Shown here: positions 47,601 to 58,460 of the stretch, piece after piece
Layout of the letters: the number at the start of each line of letters is the position of its first letter
Numbering within the stretch: the first letter of the stretch is position 1
Source of the DNA: Hibiscus mutabilis
Lineage: Eukaryota > Streptophyta > Magnoliopsida > Malvales > Malvaceae
Assembly (NCBI GenBank): GCA_019671005.1
Contig: CM033714.1
Location: 83,877,909-83,941,908, forward strand
DNA: 64,000 nucleotides
Reading direction: 5' to 3'
Made by a program: the position numbers and the translations under genes
The notes under the pieces: model-generated
Told to the model about the DNA's origin: nothing
The model's database searches: none
What the model saw: the letters and a program-made list of their open reading frames with translations, nothing else

Positions 47601-47920
47601 ATAAATCAGAGAAACACTTTAAGAAAAGCTGAGATTTAGAATGAATCGATAAACATAATCTATAATTAAATTCAAATCAACTTTATTTTCTAGTAATAAT
47701 CATATGACAATAACTAAAGATGTAGACATATTGAACTTTATAATCATAAAGCCCGTATATGTATATGATATGAATTATGATAGATACAAACACACACGTG
47801 TATATGTATAGACTGATATATAGACATAGAGAGAAGATGAAGAGATGTGAAACTCACAGAAAAAGGGTTGACATCATCTTCTTCCTCGTGAAAAGGGTTC
47901 CTATCACGGTGAGCAGCCAT
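44538..47920 (-). CDS. SCAMP: Secretory carrier-associated membrane protein (SCAMP), complete
   Basis: Tetraspan protein of the trans-Golgi, plasma membrane and endocytic vesicles. Minus-strand exons are 47858-47920, 46346-46453, 46186-46248, 46019-46052, 45822-45944, 45580-45642, 45372-45465, 45242-45287, 45082-45149, 44921-44969, 44729-44794 and 44538-44630. All introns are GT..AG and phases agree, giving 289 aa. The N-terminus has two NPF motifs (RNPF and VNPFS), followed by a PPEPVSYNYDR segment and a Lys/Glu coiled coil (LKQKERELQAKEAEIKRREE). The conserved NWPPFFPIIHHDI precedes four membrane spans: around WNVVSVS, IWFLAVIYFIIGVPGAY, FFMFYMIHICFCIY and GIFYFVGFGLFCVETLL. The loop LWYRPLYRACR matches the family's conserved cytosolic peptide. 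It lacks the exon (DPAVGG.. type) that follows NPFS in the neighbouring SCAMP; joining exon 1 to exon 2 is still in frame. Confidence 0.92.
44657..44686 (+). repeat. (AGC)10 microsatellite in the last SCAMP intron
   Basis: Ten AGC units lie 27 bp upstream (in the sense of transcription) of the last SCAMP exon. On the transcribed sense they read as (GCT)n close to the splice acceptor, so length changes could affect splicing. Confidence 0.95.
46548..46926. mobile_element. Foldback (palindromic) element with short internal repeats
   Basis: The two halves are reverse complements over about 185 bp each. Outer arms carry CCAATATTGT..TTCTTAAAGTATTG, and GAACAGTGCAC mirrors GTGCACTGTTC. The inner part is about five tandem units of AAAGTCGGCACCAGCTGAAT or its mirror, each near 50 bp, with the centre near 46745-46770. 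Protein-like repeats in both strands' frames are shadows of these units. The element lies in SCAMP intron 1, and its right arm alone is present at 37349. Confidence 0.8.
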
Positions 47921-49919
47921 GGAATAATGTTCAAGGGTTCAACCTAAATGTCTAAGCACATAGAGGAAGGGGAAATGGTTTCTTGGAAAGTGAAGGCGAC
48001 ATTTTTCATTACCAGGGGAACCAATGCTGTTATATAGAGAGAAACAAGGAAATTCAGAAACTTTGTCTTCTCCTCTAAAGGCTCCAATCCGCCATTCCGT
48101 TGAAGCCAAGGCGAAAACGAAATATAATAAGAAAGGAGGACGGCAAGAAGATAGACAACGTAGTATATAAATATATATTGTTTGAATTAAATACGGGTTC
48201 ATCGAAGAGATTCCTGGTTTTATAGCTTGTTTCATTGCTTTTGTTGGAGAGTGACCTATACTCTTTGAGTTGAAAAGTTGTCATAAATCTATTAGTGTTT
48301 TAGATTTGAAAAACAACTACCATAAATTATTAGAAATGCATTGTTTTACCTCTTATTCTCGTATCAAAATATTTATTAATTTATATTTAAATAAAATGGT
48401 AACTAATTTTAAAAATATTTTAATTGTTCTTTACTACTTTTGGAGCTAATTTTTCAACATTGTTTATAAATCAAGAAGTACTTGCAGAACAATTAAAATA
48501 TTTTTAAAATTAGTTACCATTTTATTTAAATATTGGGCTTCCTTTTGTTTTCACTGATTAATGTTAGTTTTACAAGTTAAGCTGCAGTTCTATAACTGTT
48601 TAGGAAAAACTTCTACACATGATAACTATAGACACTTAGAAACATTGAGCTACAACAGGGTTTCATGATTTAACACAAAAAATATTGATATACATTCTAC
48701 AACACCATCACCAAGCTCAAGCCCTCTTTCTTCCTTTTGTTCGAGTTTTGGGCTTTCGACTTGCACGTCCACTGCCCCCTTTTCTTGGCTGAGGAGCTAA
48801 AACCTTCTTTGCCACAGCCAAGGACTCCACCGATGCAGGAGAATCAGCTTTAGTTGTCTTTTTACTCCCATGAGAAGTCCCAACGGCGGGATTCCCATTG
48901 TTGGACGTGTTCCCTGGCGGTTTGCGATTAGTACCAGCACGAACACTTCGGGGCTTTGGAGGGGGCTTATGCATGGGCTTGCTGGAGGGAGAGATGGTGC
49001 TGGGAACCTTACCTCCTCCGCATTCCATTAAATGTTGTCGCAAAGTTTCAGTGACAATAAGTCTCAGACGCTGTGCGGATTTATATTCACGAGTGCTCTT
49101 GGAGTAAAAAACCAAGGCATTGTTGGCAAGTAATAACGTATCACGAAAGAGTTCTCTAACAGACGTGATCGAATTACTGGCAATTCTTGAGCTTATGGTA
49201 TCGAAATCCATGTGCCGTAGTATCATTTTTTTGTATCTTCCTCTTTTCTGTGTGACAAAGAACAATCTAGAGATTATCTATATATCAACATTAAGCTTCG
49301 GTAAGACTGAACGAAGCCAATGCTTGGTGTAACTAAAATTGATCAACAATCGTTAATGAACTAAACCGAGAATATTTTCCTTTACCTGGCTATCGAGTCT
49401 CCGTCGAAAGACACAAGCACAGTCATTCTCTGCGATGGAACTGAATATTCTTATTATATCATCAATCCCGTCCTTGGTTGAACCTCCGCTCTGATCCTCA
49501 ATACCCAAAGTTTTGGCAATCTGAGCAGAGTTACTAGCCGAAGTTTCTTTGCAATCCAAGGCACTTGCAACATCAGTCGAGCATAGAAACTCGCTTTCTC
49601 CGACACTCCCTTCTTTGGCATCCTTACTGCAATCCTTTCTCTTTCGCTTCCCTCTCCTCTTCCTTATACTCGGCAACTGTCCTCCACAGAGTGTATCTGC
49701 CAACTTATCGATGCTTGAAAATTTCTCCCTCTCGGAGATTAGCACATCTCCTGCTGGCTTGGAATCCATCTCTTCAGCAGGCACTGTGACCAGAGTTTGA
49801 CAATCAGGTGCCCAGTTTGTCTCGGCTTCCTGTGTGAAACTACCAGCAGAGAGGCCATCCTTATATGCATCCTTACTGGAAAATTCAAATCCCTCGGATT
49901 TAAGACATGGTAAGGCTGA
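46819..49919. repeat. Segmental duplication, copy 2 (likely source)
   Basis: About 3.1 kb, the partner of 37349-40398. It is judged the original because here it is continuous with a full SCAMP gene on one side and a full bromodomain gene on the other. It is 51 bp longer than copy 1, mostly through a 43-bp inverted insertion at 48491-48533 and a TATATG repeat near 47758. Confidence 0.92.
47921..48716. promoter_or_regulatory. Intergenic region, SCAMP promoter and bromodomain gene 3' end
   Basis: About 800 bp separate the SCAMP start from the stop of the bromodomain gene, which lies upstream on the same strand. It must hold the SCAMP promoter and the 3' UTR of its neighbour. The TATAT-rich stretch at 48160-48180 lies 240-260 bp before the SCAMP start codon and could be its TATA region. 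The whole stretch is copied at 38443-39195. Confidence 0.45.
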
Positions 49920-51408
49920 TTCTGTCCGACTGGAATCATAATCAACCCTCAAATCGTTTTGTTTCTCAGCTTTTAAGCTTTCAAGTTTTGATTCCAGAGA
50001 CCTGAGAAGAACTAGAATAAGTCCAGAGTAATATGCATGCGAGAATGCAAGTTTTTAGGATGTAAACAATCCGTAGACAGATAACAAAAGAAGAGTGTGG
50101 GAACGAAGACTCGAACCACTAACTATAATGATTAATGCATGTCCCTAAGAGAAATAATGTGCTGATGAAAGTATGAAACTATCTGATTAACTACATCCTG
50201 GTTGGCAATAACTCACCCAATCGAATCCTTGGATTTCTCTAAAGCCAGCCTCAGTTCTGTCATTCGCTGCTTACGTAACTCCTCGAACCAAGCTCTAAAA
50301 GAACCATCAAACATACTTCAGAATGTAAACTATGCAAAAATGAAATATTAGAACAAACTCGGACATGATTGCTCACTTGCAACCTGAGTACCGCCGTTGC
50401 AGATCCTCATACTTGGCTTTACAAACCTGCATTAGGATACGAACTCCGTCAGACGAAATCTACAAAAGTAACATCAAGTAATTCAATACACTGCATTAAC
50501 GGCAGGAGTATTATTCTATAACTCCTTCCCATTTAAACAAGGAAAGTTCAACATAATTCAATTAAATATCAGTATGTCCTACGAACCAAACTAGTTTCGT
50601 TTCAAACCCGCAAACTTTATACTTGATGGAGTCCGGGAAGTGAGATTCGAACTTCGAACCTTATTGTCAAACATTAGTTGAGGCTAATTAAGTACCATTA
50701 AGTGACTACTAATAGCTGTTATAATTAGCTTTAATGACATCCTATTATCCGACATTATACGTATACGGACACTTGTATCATGTCGGATCCTTGGATCATG
50801 TGTCGACCACGAATACTTCGATCGCAGTGAATAGCCAAGCAAACTGTTAATTCTCAGTTTCTAAAATTGTCTAATTTCCTTTCTCCTATAATTTATACTA
50901 AAAGAACCAGTCAGGAGTGAAGATCCATCCATTCTTAAACTATTCATTTAATCCTAATTAGTCACGTGACAAGCCCTTTACCATTACCTTGACCATTGTA
51001 AATAATTATAATTAAGAAGTACTAAACTACAATTAATAATCAAAATCAAAACCATGCAAATAGAAAACCACGTTTGTTAAAGTCAAGACGTGTTTGCCGC
51101 ATAAAAAGCAACGAACTCCACCGTGTTCTTGTCGTTGTCTTCTCACAGTCTCAATTTTTTTCCTTTTTTGAATATAAAAATAAAAATCGTTTCTTTAATG
51201 CTAAAAGAAAAAAAGGGTAAAAAAAATGGATCATACGAAAGAATTATTGAAGTATTAATCGGGTAATAACCTCGGGAGTGAAGGCAAGGGGAGAAACGGT
51301 TCGGGTTCGGAGCTCCGAAGCGACGAGGTCCCAATCTCGGGTACCGTGGCGGAGAACTGCCCCACCTAACAAAAGCTCCTCCCAAGTACCCCATGTCCTC
51401 GTTATCAT
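48717..51408 (-). CDS. SANT/Myb-like and bromodomain protein (BRD8-like), complete
   Basis: Nuclear chromatin protein. Minus-strand exons are 51271-51408, 50377-50426, 50217-50294, 49386-50001 and 48717-49247, all GT..AG and in phase, giving 470 aa. The start is placed at the ATG of MITRTWGTWEELLLGGAV (51408), because the longer frame begins with a non-ATG codon. Residues 1 to about 65 form a SANT-like fold (WGTWEELLLG, then WDLVASEL, then CKAKYEDLQRRYSG). A coiled coil follows (WFEELRKQRMTELRLALEKS). A nuclear localisation run, RKRRGKRKRKD, lies in exon 4. The bromodomain spans about 265-375 across the exon 4/5 border (FRRRLDSQ, KRGRYKKMILRHMDF, ANNALVFYSKSTREY). The tail is basic and Ser/Pro-rich and ends KGRKRA. 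The family is that of Arabidopsis bromodomain proteins such as At2g42150 and At3g57980, from memory. The SANT plus bromodomain layout resembles BRD8 of NuA4/TIP60 complexes. Confidence 0.88.
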
Positions 51409-52728
51409 CTCCGTTCCCTTGTACACGTGTACGGCCAACGATTACTTCAAAAAAAAGAAACAACTCCGGCGACGACCCACCACCGGAAAAAATAAATTAA
51501 ATCAAGGAAGTCATCGGCTTAAGCAAATCCGGCGACGTTAGCCAACGCCACCCTTTCAAGAAAATTCCCACAGAAACAAAAAGAAAAAGGCGGACGTTTA
51601 AAAGGATATATAAACGTTATGAATTTTTAATGGGGGTAATGGAGAATAGCCCAAAAAGAGAAAAGAAGAGAAATCAGCGAAGAAATGAAAGAGATTTTGT
51701 GGAATAATGTTGAAGAATTAAAGAGAGAAAAATATCGTAAATATTTATATACTAAAAAGAATTAGAGGGGATGGAACTTTGTTTTGTTTTTCTGTGATTG
51801 GGTTTTCGAATAATTAATCATTATTAAAATTAAAAAATTGGGTTTGTTTTGGTTAAGAAACAGAGGCGCTGTCGTTTCTTAAACATCTCGATTTTCGGAC
51901 ACTGAATTGACCTAATTGTCTTTGTCTATATCCACTTTATTTTTTTCTCTCTTTCTAAATGACAATTAACTCCTCCTCCTTCCTATTTTATCATTAAAAA
52001 CCCCGCACGACATGAGTACAAAAGAATGACTAAGGACGGTATTTGTAATGCAGTAAAAAGTTTTTATAAGTATTTAAATTTTGTTTAAATTTAATTATAA
52101 ATATTTATAATATTATATTATTAATTAATTTCAAATTAAAATTGTAGAGTTGAAGGATTCAAATTTAAAAATTGATATATCAATTGTTAAAAATTTTGAA
52201 TTATTATAGTTGACGTTTATTATTCAAATTTTATTTTAAAAATTTTAAGTTAAATTAAGTTTACACAGAGTCAAAAATCAATTTTTTGAGTCAAATTAAT
52301 TTTTGCTCATTTCTAATGACAAAATAGAGCCAAACCATAAGGGGCGAACATAAAATTTTATGTTAAAAGATAAATTTATAATATACTAAAAAGACAAATA
52401 TAAATTTTCAATAGAAACTAATGCCCTAAAACAACATATTGGAGAGACAAAACACAACCCTCCTTAAATAATCTAGAAAATAAAATACATAAACGGAAAA
52501 AATAAGAGGACGGACGTCAAAATTTTGAAAAAATAACAAGAAAGAGAAAAGATGGGAAAAAACCCAAAGGAAATGAAAAAAGAACAAGGATAGAGAGTAC
52601 TAAAGAGAGTGAAACAAAGGATGATCGACGATCAACGTAAAGATTTCCATCAGCAATGGATCGAGAATCGAAATGTAAATATTTAAGAGGATAATTTTGG
52701 AGAAAAAAGAAACGGATATATTATATAA
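51409..52728. other. Upstream of bromodomain gene, then AT-rich intergenic
   Basis: 51409-51800 is leader and promoter DNA of the bromodomain gene; frames at 51143-51541 are shadows of exon 1. From 51800 on no gene is seen. Confidence 0.4.
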
Positions 52729-52988
52729 AAATTATATTTTGATACATAAATTATGTAAAAAAATTATACAACCCTTCATATTTAAGCTATAAAATTTAAA
52801 ATCTAAATTTCTAGCTCTAACACCCTAAAACCTAAACCATAAACCCTAAATTATAACCATAAATCTTAAATTCTACACCCTACAACCTAAACCCTAAACC
52901 TTAAACCACACCCTAAATATCTAAACCCTAAAAATAAAAGAGTATATAAACTAAAGTTTACACAAGCTTGTGTATCAAAGTATTTTCT
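52729..52988. mobile_element. Small inverted-repeat element with CCCTAAA core (copy 5)
   Basis: Ends AAATTATATTTTGATACATA and TTGTGTATCAAAGTATTTTC are inverted repeats. The core has AACCCTAAACC-like words. It is flanked by a perfect 9-bp repeat ATTATATAA at 52720-52728 and 52989-52997, the length left by Mutator-type transposases. Confidence 0.7.
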
Positions 52989-53139
52989 ATTATATAATAC
53001 TTATTTTATTTACACTGTAAATTAGAACTTTTATTTTTCATTTAATTAGATTTTTCTTTTTTTAAATGCTTTAATTAGATTTTTCTATTATTTGCAATTG
53101 AGAATATTTTAATTTTATTTTTATAAAAAAATAAGAGTG

Positions 53140-53325
53140 AATATGTGATACACCGTCTACGTAAAAGATATTACACAAATATATATTTCCAAGTTAAAAA
53201 CTAAAATTTTAAACCTTAAACCTTAAATTCTAAACAATATCACCTAAAATTCTAACTTCTAAACTCTAAATCCCTAAATAATCTCACTTTATAAAAACTT
53301 TATTTTCCACCACCGGTGTATAAAA
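53140..53325. mobile_element. Diverged relative of the CCCTAAA-core elements (copy 6)
   Basis: GTGATACACCGTCTACG and CACCGGTGTATAAAATAA are imperfect inverted ends, and the core has AAACCTTAAACC-like words. No target duplication was found, and the end sequence differs from copies 1-5. Confidence 0.35.
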
Positions 53326-54841
53326 TAATAATTAAAAAATAATGTGGTCTATTAAAATAAAATAAGTTCTAAATACAAGGGTACTAATGTCAATAAATAA
53401 AAAGAATCTGCATTAAATGATTTTCTTTTTTCAATGGATTGTGATGCTTTTCTGTTTGTAATTAAATTACTGTTTTGAATTGTTATTTTCTCACCTTCTT
53501 TGCTAAGTATTTCTTATATCTTATTTTAATTAATTTAAAACAAACAAAATATATTCAAAACCTAAAGTTGACGAAAACATCCCATGTGAAACCAAAAAAT
53601 ATTTTTCTTCTTTATTGGCTTTAATCTTTAAAATCATTGATCAAACTCCAAGTAATTTCCTTTTCTTTTAAATGTATATCTAAGGCTACACACATGCAAT
53701 ATGAGTTGAGTGATGAAGCACCTTGAATAATTGTGTGTCAACGACATGATGCTGATATGATTTTTTTTTAGTATTTAATGTGATTTAATTATAATATTTG
53801 TTTAATTTTTTTAATTCTTTGATAATTCATACACTAGGGTATAGAGTTAATATTAAATAATGAAAAAAAGCTTAGTCATCTAATTTCAAAATCAATAAAC
53901 GTAGGACTTAATTTGGGAGAGAAAATACTAAAATTGGGAGAGAAATGATTAATTTGACAAGTATTAAGTAACATAAAGTTGCTATTAGATAAAAAAAATG
54001 GGAGAGGCACGGATCCCCTCCAATAGCCTTAATATATCACTCCTTCCATACACTTTCCGAATAAGTTGTTGAACTCAAATTTCTTAAGAATAATAATATT
54101 TTTTATTCCACTAAAACTACTCAGAAGGTTCATATATGATATATAAATTCCTTTTTATTTCATCTATTGCTACTTGTTCATTACACCATGTACTCGGAAC
54201 ATAACTAATACAAGTAAGATGTCTCGAAAATTATTCGAAGAAACGATATTTAAATTTGTGGGAAGTCAACCGTGGAACAACAAATTAGACATAAAAGCAG
54301 TAGGTGAGAATAAAATTCTCGCGGGGATCTTCTTTGATGTTTCCCCATAGAAAAATGGTGAGAATCCTTCATGTTTGAGTTTTGACTCTACAGTGTCTCT
54401 TAGTTTCTCTGCAGTTTCATCAAAAGCCTCAATTAGGTTGACTTTTTTAACTTTCCCAATAGGCAATAACCAAACATTCCCACCGCTGAATTTTCTTTCA
54501 CTATTGCCATGCATATGTTCCAATAGATTCGTTGGCTGTCTTAATCATATATTTTTGGTGTGCCAAAGGGGCATGATGTGCCTACATATATTGAAATATT
54601 CCAATATATTACTTAGCCAACGGCATCATTTTGTACATAATTATGTAAAACTGAGGATATACTTATCAAATCAGTTAGTCTGATTGAATGAGATACTAAA
54701 TACTTTAAACAAAATCAGAAATTTGAATACTGGTCTCTGCAATATCCAATTTAAATTAGTCAACCAATGAATCGGATACATATGATTATAAAAAAAAAAA
54801 AAACTAATACAGATCAAGATAATATAAAAAGTGCAATACAC
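53326..54841. other. Intergenic, AT-rich
   Basis: No recognised gene. The minus-strand frame 54266-54523 (85 codons, with LLPIGKVKKVNLIEAFDET and HEGFSPFFYGETSKK) has protein-like composition but no family I know; it may be an exon relic. 54045-54150 resembles 9890-9970. Confidence 0.35.
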
Positions 54842-54859
54842 AAAGATCTTTGGGTCATT

Positions 54860-57800
54860 CCTTGCGACATTTGTTTATGCTAGTCCCACCAGAAGCATAC
54901 GCAAAGATCTTTGAGGTCACCGGTCTCTTTTAGCTTCATCGACTTCTGATCCGTGGGTTGTTTTAGGTGATTTCAACGCTACTCTCTCTGTCTCGGATCG
55001 CCATGGCTGTTCTTCTAATTCCCCGGACCATTACTTTCAAGATTTGGTTTTTCATAGCGGTTTGCAGGATCTCGGATTCTCAAGGCCTGATTTCACTTGG
55101 TATCGTGGAAATTGTTCAGTGCGACTCGGTCGTTGCTTTGGTAAAGCTGCCTGGTTTGCTCAATACCCGTCCTCTTCTCTTCAGCATCTCCTTCGAATGA
55201 AGTTTGATCACCGTCCTATCTTCCTGAACTTGGATGCTCATGTTTCTTCTCAACGTCAGACTTGTTTCAAATACTTCTCTGGATGGTCCCTTCACCATGA
55301 CTTCTCGCGCTTTGTCCGCGATACTTGGGACTCGTCCCTCCCAATCACAGAGGCAATTGAGAATTTCTCGCTTGCTGTCTCGAAATGGAACACTGAGGTT
55401 TTTGGTGCTATTGACCGAAACAAAAAAACCGTTATGGCAAGGCTACGGGGTGTCCAACGTTGCTTGAATCAACGACGCACCAGCAACATGGTGAAACTCG
55501 ATTCAAAACTCCTTCAGGAACTCGAGGTAATTCTAGAACAGGAAGAACTTCTATGGAAACAGAAATCGCGGGTTGACTAGATCAAATTTGGGGATCGAAA
55601 CACACAATTTTTCCACTCAAAAGCAATGATCCGAAAGCGTCAGAAGCTCATTAGATCCTTGAAGCTTGCTGATAACGAATGGTGTGCTGATGTTGATCGC
55701 CTGCGATCTGAAGCATCGCTCTATTTTGCCTCCTTATTCTCCACTGATCACATGCCGCCCCCTACTCTACCATATTCTGGTTGCTATCCCCCACTACCAA
55801 GCAGCAACTTTGAGGCCCTAATTGCAGTGCCATTAGCACCAGAAAGTAAAGAAGCGCTATTTGCCATGTCCCCTCTTTAAGGCACCGGGCATCGATGGTC
55901 TTCATGCCCACTTTTATCAACATCATCGGAATACGGTGGGGCCTTCAGTTTGCAACATGATTCAGTCCATTTTCAGCGGTGGGGATATTCCGGTTGCTTT
56001 GAATAAAACAGGGATTGTTCTAATCCCTAAAGTTGATCACCCTGAGACGTTCATGGATTTTCCGACGATTAGCCTGTGCTCAGTATTGTATAAGCTCATC
56101 ACTAAAATCATTGTTCAGCGAATCCAAACCATTCTACCAATTCTTATAGGGCCTCATCAAACTAGCTTTCTGAAGGGGCGTAATATTACGGAGAATGTGA
56201 TTATTAATCAGGACACTCCATGAATATAAAGAAAGGAAACATAAGATGGATGGCCATTAAGGTTGACCTCCAAAAAGCTTTTGATCACCTACGTTGGGAG
56301 TTTATCGAGAATACTCTACAAGACGCCGGCCTTCCAGCATCTCTTATTTCTTTGATAATGAAATGTGCCACCTCCTCTACATTGCAAGTTCAATGGAATG
56401 GTGTGTACGGTAATGAGTTAAAGCCTAAGCGGGGTATTAGACAAGGGGATCCCCTTTCCCCATATCTTTTCAATTTGACTATGGAACGTTTGAGCCATAT
56501 TATTTCTTACAAAGTCACTACAGGGGATTGGTCAGCTTTTAAACTCGCCCGAAATGTCACACCAATCTCCCACTTGTTTTTGGCTGACGACCTCATTCTA
56601 TATGCAAAAGCAACTGTGAAAAATACGTCGGTTATTGATTCTACTCTTGATCTATTTGGCTTTTGTTCAGGACACGAGGTGAATAAGCAAAAAACTAAGG
56701 TGTTCTTCTCCTCAAACACCCCTTTAGACATCCAGAATTCTATTTGTGCTCGCCTTGGTTTCCAGGAAGTAAATGAATTGGGTTCTTACGTTGGAGTACC
56801 GGTTCACCATATTGGTGCTAGTGGTGACATTTATAATTTTCTGATTGATAAGATCCAAAGAAAGCTAGATGGTTGGACGGCTCGCTCACTTTCTTTCGCT
56901 GACCGTCTTACATTAGTGAAGTCTGTGTTGCTGAGTATTCCATCATATGTTATGCAATCTGGCAAGCTACCTGCCCGAATTTGTGGCAGGATTGAACAGC
57001 TGGTTCGACGCTTTCTGTGGGGTTCTAACCCGTCTTCGTCTCCAATCTCCCTTGTCAACTAGCAAACGCTTTGTCAGCCTCTTCGGAATGGTGGTTTGGG
57101 CATCCGTTCTACTTCCAATGCTAACGTTGCATTGCTAATGAAAGTATGTAATGCTCTTATATTTTCTCCTGGTGCATTTTGGATATCCTTACTTCGCGAG
57201 AAATATCGCATGATTGAACACTGCCCAACTTCAATTAAACGCGCCAACAGCTCCACTTTTTGGCGTTCACTTGCCAACCTATGGCCAAGTTTCTACGCCT
57301 CCATCGCTTGGGACATTGGGGATGGCACCAAAATCAAATTTTGGACAAATAACTGGCTGCCTTATTTGGGAGTTTTAATCAATTGGAGGAAGCCGGATGT
57401 GCATGTGGATCTCTCTCTAATTTAAACTCTGACACCCTTCCTGATGGGACCTGGAATTTGGCTCTCATCCACCAATTAGTTCATCCGCAAGTTCTTGATC
57501 ATCTTCACGGTATTATCCCGCCTCGCCCTTCCCTTGGCATTGATCGTTGTTATTGGTCTGAGATTATCAAGCGCGTTTTTACAGTCAAAAGTGCCTATAA
57601 TCTTCTCTCTAAGCAATCCTGGGATAAACCTGGTTTGCATTGGAAGATGGTCTGGAAGGTTCGTGTTCCTGACCGGGTTCGATGCTTCTTATGGCTCGCC
57701 ATGCGAGATAAGCTTCTGTCAAACCAAGTTCACTGCCATCACAGTCTTACACATGACTCTTCATGCTTTGCATGCACAGATCCCACCGAGAGCCTCATTC

Positions 57801-58460
57801 ATATTCTCCAAGACTGTCATGTGGTGCGTGATGTTTGGGTCTCGGTGTTGCCATCACAACACGTTGCATCTTTCTTTAGTCCCACCCTTGAAGAGTGGCT
57901 AATTCAAAATCTGAGCAATAATGGCCCTGCTTACGCTGACTTCCCTTGGAGCACTTTGTTTTCATCCATTGTATGGTAGGCATGGAAGTGGCGCAATAAC
58001 TTGATTTTCCAAGGTGACTCGATCACCCCAAGTCAGCTGCTGAATCTGAGTATTTCTTGGGCAAAGCATTACATTGAAGCTGTTGTCCTTCCCTCCTTTC
58101 CTAGCTCGTTCTTGCTGAGCTATTACAATGGTGGCCACCGCAGCTGGGATGAGTCCGTGTTAACACTGATGGGCCGGTGTCCTCGACGTCAGCCTTAGGT
58201 GCGGCTGGTGGGCTTATCTGAGACCATCATGGGAATTTTCTCGTGCGTTTCACCGTTCGCTAGGTCCTTCATCGGTTATTCATATCGAGCTTTGGGGAGT
58301 CTATGAGGGCCTAAGATTAGCTCGCTCCTAGGGCTTTGATTGTGTTTGCATTCAGACCGACAGCTCCAATGTTCATGAGCTTCTCTCCCCCCCCCCCCCT
58401 CCGTCCCTGCAGAGCTCTTTCTCTCTAGTCCGTAGTATCGCTGAACATCCCATCAATAGG
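54860..58460 (+). pseudogene. LINE ORF2: endonuclease, reverse transcriptase, zf-RVT and part of RNase H
   Basis: Endonuclease C-terminal part: DPWVVLGDFNATLSVSDRHG at 54950-55010 and RMKFDHRPIFLNL at about 55195. Reverse transcriptase: GIDGLHAHFYQ (55890), GIVLIPKVDHPE, the IKVDLQKAFDHLRWEFIE block (56250), KRGIRQGDPLSPYLFNLTME (56430) and the catalytic FLADDLILYAKA (56577). Then NGGLGIRS and a zf-RVT domain (WKVRVPDRVRCFLWLAMRDKL at about 57655, shown across its core) lead to the RNase H start (about 58330). Stops at 55578, 56221, 57060 and 57979, plus frame changes such as near 55880 and 57390, make it inactive. A run of 13 C at 58387-58399 also shifts the RNase H frame. Confidence 0.88.

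Noticed and set aside
54266..54523. 85-codon minus-strand frame as a gene
   Set aside because: Composition is protein-like, but I recognise no family and see no splice or promoter support, so it is only mentioned in the intergenic entry.
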